A stretch of 64,000 nucleotides of DNA from Chionis minor (taxonomy: Eukaryota > Chordata > Aves > Charadriiformes > Chionididae). The DNA lies in the NCBI GenBank assembly GCA_013398295.1, contig VZSF01011293.1:62001-126000 (forward strand), written 5' to 3'. Shown here piece by piece: positions 51,101 through 63,100 of this stretch. Numbering within the stretch: the stretch's first letter is position 1; every line of letters starts with the position of its first letter. A model generated the notes under the pieces. That model made no database searches. It was not told where the DNA came from and saw nothing but the letters and a program-made list of their open reading frames with translations. A program made the position numbers and the translations under genes.

Positions 51101-54100
51101 ATTTACTGCGGCCTGTTCGATGATAAGCTAGTTCGGGAAGAAGGTCTTCCCAACCTGCTTAGTCCTCCTAACATGATCAAAAGCCCCAACATCTGACATG
51201 CTCCATAAAATTTCAGGAGAGCCAGCTAGGAGACATTTTAATTAAAAGCAACCGCGCGCTGGTACGATGGTAAATCTGTGCAATGGTGTGAGGCTGTATC
51301 TCAAATACCGAGAGCTGCCGCTTTCGAACATGCTGTGCTCGAGTTGTTTTGCATGTTGGTATTTGTATAAGAAATTCAGTCTCCGATTTCAGATGATGTT
51401 ACCTAGGATGCTAAGTACAGGTTCTGTAGCATGCTTAAATGAAAATTTCACACGAAATCATACTCCTTTACTTCTTCAAGGAAGGTTTGACATCATTGAC
51501 AACAGTAAATAAAAAGAAAACGTTTGGAGACATTTACTTTATACTTAAAGTAAATTAATAAATACTTAAATAATTTTATACTCAAATGGGTTTTTCTTTT
51601 CACTGTCCTGTTACAAGAGGGGACATATGTTCTGCCTGGAACATGTTTGCCTTAGGACCTTTGATCCTAAGAATCATAGAATCACTTGGGTTGGAAGAGA
51701 CCTTCAAGATCATCGAGTCCAACCATAAACCTACACTGCCAAAACCACCCCTAACCCATGTCCCTCAGCACCACGTCTGCCCGGCTTTTAAATACCTCCA
51801 GGGACAGTGATTCCACCACCTCCCTGGGCAGCCTGTTCCAATGCTTGATAACCCTTTTGGTAAAGAAGTTTTTCCTAATATCCAACCTAAACCTCCCCTG
51901 GCACAGCTTGAAGCCATTTCCTCTTGTCCTATTGTTTGTTACCTGGGAGAAGAGATTGACCCCCACCTGGCTATAACTTCCTTTCAGGGAGTTGTAGAAA
52001 GTGATAAGGTCTCCCCTCAACCTCCTCTTCTCCAGGCTAAACAATCCCAACTCCCTCAGGCTCTCCTCATAAGACTTGTTCTCCAGACCCCTCACCAGCT
52101 TTGTTGCCCTTCTCTGGACACGCTCCAGCACCTCANCGATGGATGTAACGCAGGTTGTTGACCAGCAGCTCCCTGGGGGTGGGAGTGGGATCTGGGACAC
52201 TCTGGTACCTTTTTCACTCCTCTGTTCGCTGACCCTGCTGTGAATTTATGGTGTGGTTTGGGAAAGAAAAATTGGTTTCAGGTTAGGAAAGGGATACAAA
52301 AAACCCCTGTCAGCGAGGAACATCTGTAGACTATTCTCAGCTTCCTCCAGGGAATAAACAAGAATAAACTTTTCTGGTGCACGTTGTACAGAGGAGTACT
52401 ACTGCTTTGCACCTTGCCGTTCTTTACTCCTAGCCAGCAAGATCCAACCACTGCGGGTTGGATATGCCATTTCCAGTAGTGTCACCTAAGAGCTCTGGTA
52501 AGAGTTGTCACAAAACCTCTGCGGCACGTCCAAATGGTTTGTTTTATTTTACTTTTTAAGTGAAAGAAGGGGACAGTTACTGAGTTGCAAGTAATAAATA
52601 GGTCTGTCTTCCCCATTTGGAGACTGTGTTGGAGAAGTGAGTGTAGAGGCACCTCCTTGTCCTACCATGCCCAAGGTTCATTGAGTTTCCCGATTCATAC
52701 GTGGCTCCGAATGTCGGTGCCACATCACTGGGCGTCTGTAAGCTGGAAAAGCACAGCTACATCATCAAAATCGCCAATTATAACTCTGCTTTCTAAATCC
52801 CTATCATTACTGGTTAGTATTGTTTGGAAGAAGAAAACCTGCTGAAGCTTGTTTCAGCTCTACAAGCTTGAAAAAAGTATTTAATATGTAAATGAAACAT
52901 GTTTATTATGGAGGCTCTTAGGATAAAATGTAAACTCCAATAAGTAGCTTTTGCAATTGTTTATTTTTTGACTGTAGCCACAAGTTAATAAGCCGAGTTT
53001 TTGTTGAGAACTGGCTCCTCTGGAAGAGGGAATGGTGATTTGGAGACCGATTCTGCAGCTAAATCTGATCTTGCAAACTTTTGCACCCAGATAGATTTCT
53101 CGTGTGCGCAAATCTTGGTCTGCAAGCAATTTTATATTGCTGGCTTTGGATTAAATAAGTATCTGAGATTCTTCTTTGTTGTCAGAATTTCCCCCTGCAC
53201 TCCCTGCCCATAGGCTAACGCATCTGAGATCATGTTTTTCATATCCAAGTTAGTGTTGGCTTTGTATCAAACCAAAAAAACCTCAAAAGCCAAACATAAT
53301 ATTGGGCTTGTTCTGCCTAGGAAGAAATTTATATAACTAAGTGAAACAAGGCTGAAGCGTTTTTTTGGGCGTACTAAGACCGAAAAGTCCCAGTAAAGCT
53401 GTGTTAATTTAAGCTGAATATTGGGTCAATGAATAACGCTTTTATTTTTTCCTTCCAGAGCTTACGTTGAAAAGTATCTCCTGGAGAAATCAAGACTAGT
53501 CTATCAGGAGCACAATGAACGGTAGGTGCCTATATTTTGCTTACAGGGTTGGTTTTGACTTCCATATGTGCCGACAGCACAGCACAGGTAGCTTAAACCC
53601 TGGCTTCAGCTGGCTCGGGGGAAACAGGATTTTCACGCTCCTAACCCTGAGCTTCAAAGAGAAACGATGTGGTTTATATTTTCTCTTTCGGGAGGAATGT
53701 ACTACCCAGGGAAAATAATAAACTCCATTATTTTATTGCCGGTCCTCAACTTATGGTTTTTTCATTGTCTTTTATGATTCGCGTTGTACGGATTATTCTG
53801 TCCCATTTGTTTTCTTGCACAACTTGTCAGCTATTTAGTATCTAATTGGGGGTGGGGGCGAAGATGGTAGTTTAATTCTATTTTACAGTTCGTAACATGT
53901 TGAAGCCATCAGAAGGGCCTCTAGAAAAAGCGAAAATTATAGAGGCACAAATTTAAGCAAATCATTCTTTCCTAATTGCAACGTATTATTTGTTACATTC
54001 ACCCCTCTCGGTAATTATTACTCTGATTTTAAAGAAATTTACTGCTCTTAGTTGTCTTTCAACTCTTGGCACTTCTGTCTGCGTTTCCCTTTTGAGACAG

Positions 54101-57100
54101 ACTTTGTGCGAGAAGTTCTCCCCAGTGCTCATGGGCTGATCCCGAAGTTAAAGAGCTCAGTCAGCCTTGACAAATGTACTCTTGGGTGTTGCAAGATGAT
54201 TAAACTCGGTGCCTCTTGGAAAACAACCAACATAAAAGCAAAGTTTTAATTTTAGCAATACTGTTACGCTCTCAGCGTTAATCCGTGTTAGAGTTGCCTT
54301 GAAGCAAAACAGATGAGTGTCGCTTGGGGTGTTTTAAGTGTTAGTAATATTCCAGTATTTTGAATATTTGAGTAGCCGTAAAAATTGAAGATTTTTCTGT
54401 TCTTACAGAACTGCAAAATCATTACCTTTAATGGTAATAAATTATTAAAAATAATAGCTATTTCTGCATTGCAAGGAAATACGTTATTTTGATTCTAATA
54501 AATATGTAGGTGTTACACGTGTTTCTGGAGGAAAATGTGACAATGTCGGCTAGGAATTCTTTAAGTATATTCTGAGGCAGTGGATGTCCTTGGGTGGAAA
54601 AAAGGGATTCATTCTCCATTGCTTCATTTAATCTTTTACAGCACTGCAAAATGGGTACGGGCCATTTCTAAACAGCGTTCAGGTCTGAGTTTGGAAGCTG
54701 GAAAATCAGGTTATGAGGTTTACATGTGCTTCTCTGCTTAATGCTGCTGCTTGTTTTGAAGTCTGACATCTTTGTGGTTTTTTTTTTTTCCCCATTTGTC
54801 ACCAGGAACTACCATGTATTTTATTACCTCCTGGCAGGAGTGAGCGAGGAAGAGAGATCAGCATTTCATCTGAAGCAGCCTGAGGAATATCATTACCTCA
54901 ACCAGGTGGGAATACTATACAGGAATACAATACATGGTCTTGCCTTTTCTATTGCGGATATTTAATGCTACTAAAGGAAACTTGTGGAGCAGTAAAAATT
55001 GTATTAATGCTCTACAGGCAGCATTCCATCATTGGAAATAATTCTGCGTTGGCAAGCTGAACACCTGATAGTATGAAAAAATCAAAAAAAAATCAGTTTT
55101 TTCCATTTTTTGTCCCCTACCTGGGATGAAGTATATTGTGGTTTTAATTGTCGAAGGGAGAAATGGTAATAATTCACCTGTTACCTGTGTGAGTGTCATT
55201 TACTCATTAACATCTGTCTGCTGAGTAGGAGAAGAAAGGGGAAAATGTGTGATCCTAGTAGCTCTTCAGGATAGAACATCTTGCATGAGGTAGTCCTAAT
55301 TCTGTAGCTTCATGGCTGGCTGTTAGCATGATCATTTGAATTCAACAATATCATAAGATTAATATAAAAACCCCACAGCAACCATTGAAAAAGCGTGAAT
55401 TAAAAATGAGTGAGGTATTACCAATGGCCAAATAAACTCATACATTGGAAAATCTGATTTACTTCAGGTATTTAAGATGCAGTTGTCCACTGATGCTTGG
55501 GAATAGGGACTTTACTGGTTTTTTGCTCACAAAAAAAGGAGGAAATAAAAAATGGAGTGGGAATATATGGAAGGGCGGTGTAACCTAACTACCCTTCCAC
55601 ATATTCCTACTCCTTTTTTTTTTTTTTTTTTTTTTTNNNNNNNNNNNNNNNNNNNNNNNNNNNNNNNNNNNNNNNNNNNNNNNNNNNNNNNNNTTTTTTT
55701 TTTTTTTTTTTTTTAGGAGGTTACACGTTGCTTTTAACTAACTGCAATTTTGTTGCGGCAGAAACATGATTAGCAATAAAGGGTGATTTAACCCACAAGC
55801 TGAAGAGAAACTTGTACACGCACTGCAAGCCAAATAGCCTTTAGTCTTTCTTGAAATGTAATTTCACTCTAGAATACGTCTCAATTACCCAGGGCTTTTT
55901 AAAGATCTTTTTAAAGCAGGCTATCATAGCCAAAATCTATTGTAATATTAACGCCTCCCACCCACTCTTAGCAGGATCAGGAAATTCGCACAAATGAGTA
56001 ACACGTTAAGAGCTGAAGGCTTTTTGCTCGCTGTCTTTGTGCCTCAGGCGTTAGTTGGAGAACATGGTGTGATCTTCACAACCATCTGCGCTGCCGTTTT
56101 GCAACGGGAAAGTGCCAAGATCGTTTGGATCGAATGTTTTGTCAGATTCGCGGGTTTTGTTGGGCAATCCCGTAGTTTTATGTTAGTTGAAAACATTGCT
56201 TTTAATTACGGTCCTTCTTTTTTTTTTTTTTAATAGCAGTTTTAAAGGCGTTAATATTTAAAGTAAAATTATAAATCCAATGGTGTGTAGTGCGTAGAAC
56301 TAGTAGGAATGTTAATAGAATAATGTAGGTGGAAACGTTTATTTTAATCTAAATCAGGATGCTGTGGGCAGGTAGGCTGGAAAAGGATGCTGAGGCGGGT
56401 CCAGTGGATCAGGGAAGTGGGCTCTGGACTTGCCTGAACACAGTGTATAGACAATAGTGACAGTCTGAATTTTTAGGCTTTGTATTGTAATAATTTTTGG
56501 ATTTTTAGTAATTAGGATTAGCGGTAGAGAGACCATTTAACACTGACAACTATGAGAAAAGGGCTCCTTGAGATGTGTTTGGGGCATCATTTCCTATTAA
56601 GGCTTTTTGACAGTGCAGTAACAGCTTTCCCGTGCCCTACAGGCGAAGGGGAAAAAGGAAAATAAGGAGGAAAAAGGAGAAAGAGGTAGTGGAGGAATGG
56701 GAAAAGAAACTTTGGAAACATAAAAGAGCAAAATTATAAAATGACTCTTGAGCATTTACAGGTGCTTCTTAAATGTGTCCTAGACAAGCTCATAAATGAA
56801 CCTAAGTGTTTAACTAAAAATCAAATATTAAAATTGAAAAGCTCTAAAATATTGAACCAGACCCCTTAAGTCAAGGACTGACTCAGTCCTTGAGTCAAGC
56901 ATTATTTTCATTCTCCCAGGTTCCTCAACTCACGTTCTGTTATCCAAAACAAATGTGCATTTTACACTGCAGATGAGAAATAATCTATTCCAATATTTCA
57001 CCCAAATACACTGTTATTTTGTTGATCTGTAAATGCAGAGAGCAGGGTTGGAAAAATAGATTTTAAGCTTCTTTTTTTTTTAAGAAGCAAATTTACTTAA

Positions 57101-60100
57101 GCTGTCCCCTGAGTTTGGATGGCTTCTCCATATCTCCTACAAATGGCAGATGTACCTACCATTGCATACCCTGCCACTTGCTGAATATTCTCTGTGCTGG
57201 TTATTCACATTTATCCATTTTGAAATTAGTGATTTGCAGGGTTAGATCTTTTTTTTTAAGTTCATCAGGAGCTCTGGTGCCACGTGTCTCTCCCTCTTGG
57301 GACTCATCATGTCCCAAGAGGGGCACGTACTTTGACTTCTCTCAACTCCATCTCTGTCTGATTGGAAAAAGATACAAATTCCTAAAAAGCTTCCAAGTGT
57401 CGCTTTCTAATCGGTCGGGGAATCACACTTTTGCAGCACTTAAATGTGTCTAGGGCAGAGGTTGAGAGTAGAAATAAAAAAATCTGCTCTTTAGTGTGAT
57501 TTGCCATCAACAGCTCTTCAGCAGTAGGTAAACCAAAGGTTTCTCCAACCGTGGAGAAAAAGAAAAGATCTTAAAATCTGTTAAGCTTATTGCATGAGTC
57601 TTGAAAACCCTGTAAGGAGGTATTGGAGCACTGCAAATGCAAAAAACATTATAAATCTTACCTTAAAAAAAAGAAAAAGAGGAATGACTATGCAGAATAA
57701 CAACATTTATTTTACTCGGAAAGTCGACATTGCTACCCTGGTTAAAGAGCAGGTAGTGGGAGTTATTTTTGGTCTGAACACTACTTAACCCGGTCTGCCT
57801 TGCTTTCAGATGACAAAGAAACCCCTCAGACAGAGCTGGGATGATTATTGCTATGACTCTGAGCCGGTCAGTACAAGTACCTGCGTCTTCTGTGTTGCTG
57901 GTGCAGGGCTGCTGCTCACCTGAATTTGTTAGGTGCACCAAGACCTGAGCAAAATGAAATCAAATTAAGTTTAACCTATTAATTACCCTTTCCCTCCCTC
58001 TGCCCTGTCGTGGTGTTGCTTGTGTATTAGCTCATGACAATACAGATGTTTGGGTTTTTTTCCCTTGCCCATTTTTTTGGTTCCTTCCATCTGGAAAGCT
58101 TCTTCAACAGTTGGATGTGGTCATCTAGTTTTAGCAGACTCAGGGTTTGGGGTTTTTTTTGTTACTTCTTGCTATAATACATGATGATTTATGGAAATCA
58201 TGATACAGCAGCGATGTGAAAATTGAAATTCCTTTCTGATTAAACAGCAAATCGGTCGCTCGAAGCCCTAAGAGATCCATCAGTTCGTGATGGTTGTAGC
58301 AGCATATCTGCTCTCCAGCTTCCAGGGATAAAAAAAAAAAGTCAAACCCAAACCCACCCCCCACAAAACAACTGCGAGAAAATCAAATCCTCATATTATT
58401 CGGAATGCGAAACCCATTCCTTCTCCTAAAATAGTTCTGCTGACATGATCGTCCTTTCCAAATGGATTGAACCAAAAAAAGGGAACGGTGAAGCTTCTCC
58501 CCCTTCCCCAGTTCCTCCTGTGCAACCCAGTCAGAGGCAGTGGCTCCAGTTGGCAACGTGCTTTGGGTGTCTGTGTGTGTCCTGTGATGGTCTCTGTTGG
58601 GTTTGTCTTGCACGGGGAAGCATGTTTCAGGTCACCTGCATGTTGTTCTTGCTAATTTTGCTGCGTCCTTAATGGTTGCTGAACTCTAGCTGATGCACCT
58701 GGAAGAGTAAGAGGTAATCTGTGAAGGAGTTGGGTTTCACTCGGCCTAATTAAGCATCTTAACAGCAACATTTCAGCTGTGAAATCCTTAGGAGATGAGG
58801 AGGGAAGGCGACTCTAACCCCTCAAGGTTTAAAAATGTTGGGTATTGCATTGACATCTTTAATCCATCAGCATCCTTTAACCCATGAGCATCCTCAGATG
58901 TCCTCCAGGAGCAAGGAGTGAGGAGCAGATGCTTTTCTATACACCTTAGTACACTGTTAACATGTTGCAAAGACCTTAATTGCTTATGGAATGGGTTAGG
59001 ACAATTTACTGGAGGAATTAAAATTAAAGCGAACCCCAGATTTGCCGCCTTTTCCTAGAGGGGCCAATTAGCTGGCCCTGCCAGCTCAGGAGCTTGGGAC
59101 TTACCATGTTACAGCAAAACCGCGTGCCGTTACCATTTGGCTTTTTATCTGGTATTTTATTTTGCTCAGGATTGTTTTCTGTGATGTTTGTGGTAAATCA
59201 CGTCTTTCCTTCAGTTCATGACTCACGCTTAAACATACCCTGGATCTCTCCCCGTAACCACGGACTCGACCCTCTGCAGACGCCTGGTTTATAAAGAAAC
59301 CCTATATATTATCTTTTTTTTTTAAAAAAAAAACTTTCCATGGAAATCCATGGGTTGCTTCAATGTGATGATAGTAAGCAGGGGACTCACTTTTGCTGGG
59401 AAACTAGTTGTCCCGGCAGAGTATTAATGCCGATTTGGGTCTGTGGGCATGGACTTTGTAACGCTTGTCTGCCCTAATATGAGGGAAACTCCTTTTTTTA
59501 TATAATTATCATCCATTAGGAAACAGTACAGAGCTAAAACGCTGCAGAGAGCATCCGCTTTTAAGTAGATAACGCAAAAGGCCTTTCCATGCGGATTAAT
59601 GAGTTTGGCAATTGTTATGTAAATCAGTAATTAAATTGCCTTTGGCGTAGATTGTGCTACTTCTGAGTTGTCTATGGTATTTCACTGTTGACTCGTAACT
59701 TAATTTTGGCTGAATGACGCCACAAAATGAAATTGTCTCCAGGAATGTGGAGTGCAACTAAAAGCAACGCTTGTATCTTTTAAAAAAAAAAAAGTTTATA
59801 GAAAGATTTATTTGCAGAATTTGTGGGTTTATTGTTGTCCTGCAGACTCCAGGTCCCACCGTAGCGGGTGTGAAAACTTCTCCAGGTTCTCCCCACTGTA
59901 TGTGTAGTGGCTGAGGAAGCCAGTTGGCCAAGCTTTGAGTTTAGGAGGGGCAACTTCTTATCCTGGTGTTTTATGGTGTAAATAATTGCATTGCTGATGC
60001 CTGCTGATCTTACTCATACATAGCGTAGATGTCTTCATTGCATTCCTTTGGTTAATATATACAAACACCTTATACATCTCTTAAAGGGTAATTTTCAGTT

Positions 60101-63100
60101 GCCTCTTGATAAAAGATGAAAGTTTTCTAATGAGTATTTTCTAAAAATTATTTCCTATCACTGTAATGATGCTACAGGGTGGAATGAAGAACGTATCACT
60201 AATAGTTGTGAGGCTTTAAATGCGGATATGTGCTGTAAGACACAAAGCTGATACTGTAAAATAACTTCATTCTCGATCTTCTGTATTTATGATTTATTCT
60301 GTGTATTCTCTAAGTGAATACGAGGGTCTTTTCAAGGAAGAATCATCACACTGTGACTACTTGGTACCTGTTTAATGATGTTCACTGTAGTGTTGGTGGT
60401 GTGAGCCACCTCTTGCGTTAGAGGTTAAGCCTAGGAAATAAGGATGTATCTGCAGGAAAAATTAGCCAAAAATGTTGCTTTGGGAAAGGTATAGCAATGT
60501 AGTCCTCTTTGAGGCCCAGGCTATTCAAGCCAAGGCGATTGTGGTGGAGATGTAATGTCTCGTGAAAGACCATCTCACCACGCTGGATAAAAATGCAGTA
60601 CAGAGAAAAATGTTTGCGTATACAATAAATAATTATTGTATTAAAATTTGCACTCTGATTAGCTTTTCCATGAAGTCCTTGTAGAAGCAGATTCTCCTAA
60701 ACAGCTTGATTAAAAAAAAAAAAAAAACAAAAAACAAAAAACAAAACACCAAAACCAAACAAGCAAAACAACCCCACAAGCAAAAACCAAACCAAACTTA
60801 AAAAAGGATATTAAAAAAAATAATCAAACGTTTGGTTGTGTGTACTCTTTCTAATATTTAAGAAGAAATATTCTGCCTTGCCACCGGAGCTGATCCTGGT
60901 CTTTTATTGTATTGCGTATGTGTTTCTTGCTGTATCTGCTATGGTGCTCGGAATCCCCCTGTCCCTGTGCTGGGTTTCAGGGGTAATTAGCCACAGTTGT
61001 TGCCCAGAATGTCATTGGGGCCTCCTGGATATCTCATTTCCCAGTGCCAGATTGGCAATGTTCTAGTTGCTGATAAAAGGCATGGAGATCACTAAATGAT
61101 ATTTATGAAGTGCTGACTTGGCCATCTGGACCTGTTCTGGTCTTAATTTCTTTCAATGCTTAACCTTTCCGTTTGAACCCAACAGGACTGCTTTTCTGTG
61201 GAAGGGGAGGACTTGAAGCATGACTTTGAGCGATTACAACTAGCCATGGAGATGGTGGGGTTTCTTCCCAAGACTCGCAGACAGTGAGTTTATTTTCCAT
61301 ATTGATAGCTTGGAGATAGTATTAATTAATATAAGCTCCATAATCAGTGAGATAATTCACCTGACTTGAGCCACCATGGTTGGTGTGTTCTACATAACAC
61401 ATCAGGCTGGTGAGAAGGAATAACTGGTGAGACACTGGAAGAGGTTGCCCAGGGGAGCTGTTGGTGCTCCATCACTGGGAGTGATGTTGGTCAGGTTGGA
61501 CAGAGCTTTGAGCAACCTGATCTAGTGAAAGACGTCCCTGCCCATGGCTGTGGGGTTGGACGAGGGGATCTTTGAATGTCCCTTCCAATCCAAACCAGAC
61601 TTTAAAGATATAAACAAAATATGCTGATCGTTACTGTAGTTAATGATTCTCTTTATGCAAATGGAGCGTTGGCATGAAGTTGGCACCTGGAAGTATTTTT
61701 TCAACTGCTCGTGAATAGTCATGCCTTACTCTGCATGTTATTAATCCAAACCCTGATTTAATCAGAAATTCTGATTATTAGTCATCAGACTTAATCCTTT
61801 GCATGCAATTGCTGGTTCTGTAGACTCATTTCCAACTGGCCTTCCTTCACTAATTCACTGGAAGTACTGGTTGAAAAACTGGATGACTTAATTGGGTTGC
61901 AATACCACCTTCCTCTGACTGCAGGGAATTACTTGCTTAACGTGAGGGTTGTCTCCACTGAAGCCACAAAATAATTTCTCTGGTGTTGATCATTGGCTTG
62001 AAAGTCTTGAGTAGGTTTGAAGGAATTTGACAACTATGTTACTTAAGATTAGTAACAGGTGTAGAAAAATGTATTTAAAAAAATTCCCTCAAAGCGAGTA
62101 TGGTTTCGATGTTGTAAGTGTTGCTGAAAAGCACGTCGGTAGCTGGAACACAATGAGAAATCTGGTGCTTTTTGAGTCAAAATGTTCAAACAATTATTTA
62201 ATGAACGTGGTTCCTTTCTGTCTGAAATCCTGGAGGTTTACATGGGAACAGAGAATACTGCTTTGTACTAATGGCACCTGAAACCCTATTGGGTAAAGGA
62301 TGCTAACATATAACTTTTTGGTTGGGTTTTTTTTGCAACTGAGTAGATTACCTCCTGTTCTGTTAAGCCCCATTTTTCTCACTTTTTAACATGCGTCTGA
62401 GCCACCAGTTGGAAACCATCAGTTGTGAGACATTGTCCTGCTTTCTGCTCCAACAAGAAATTTAAGCTCTTGCTTTATCCCTAACTTGTAACAAATCAAT
62501 TATGAAATTAAGACTGCTTTTTCTCCATCCGTTCCCCGCACATGGATAAACCCAAGTGTACATACTTCCAGTGTAAACACGTTCCATGTCTTTCAAGAGT
62601 CAGATTTCGGCAGCAAGGTTTTTCTAAAGCCTGTTTAGGCTGCAGTAAGGGAATTTAATTGACGAGAATACAGCAGTCAGGAAGTGTCAGGACTGAGCGG
62701 AGTTGGACGTCACAGCAAATTCACGCTTTTGATTTACTGTGCAATAACTTCTCTTGGCGCACGAGTTCTTGTATTTCTCCTAGTGAATTTTGCTTGTCAA
62801 AAAAGTACAGTGAATTCTTTGCTATATGAGCAAATTTCTTCTGCTTGGCTTTGTACAACTGTAACACAAAGAAGTAACCGCCTTCGGCTGAGTATGAAAA
62901 GGAAGGACATTTTAAGTATTACTGTACTTCTATAAGTGGTTGTTTATAGCAACACATGAGGCTTCACCTTTGTGGAAACAATTAAAGAAGAGGCATGTTT
63001 ATAACTGCGTCCCTGTAATTCATGATACGGAATGAGTATCCCTATTTTAGAGATAAGGCAGGATGGCTTGGAGAGGTCAGGATGTGTCGTCCAGACAAGC

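Larger units (their letters stand above)
54906..57809 (+). other. MYO9A: MYO9A intron 4 (2,904 bases)
   Basis: It runs from gtggga to gctttcag. It holds an inverted repeat beside a poly-T gap (55554-55714) and two clean stem-loops (56871-56893 and 57292-57322). The rest is plain intron sequence. Confidence 0.95.

Noticed and set aside
51751..52200. 149-codon minus-strand frame with reverse-transcriptase-like sequence
   Set aside because: Not a host gene: it is the C-terminal tail of a truncated CR1 LINE and is listed as a mobile element.
60712..60820. Poly-A tail of a processed pseudogene
   Set aside because: No coding-like sequence precedes it and no matching target-site duplication is evident.
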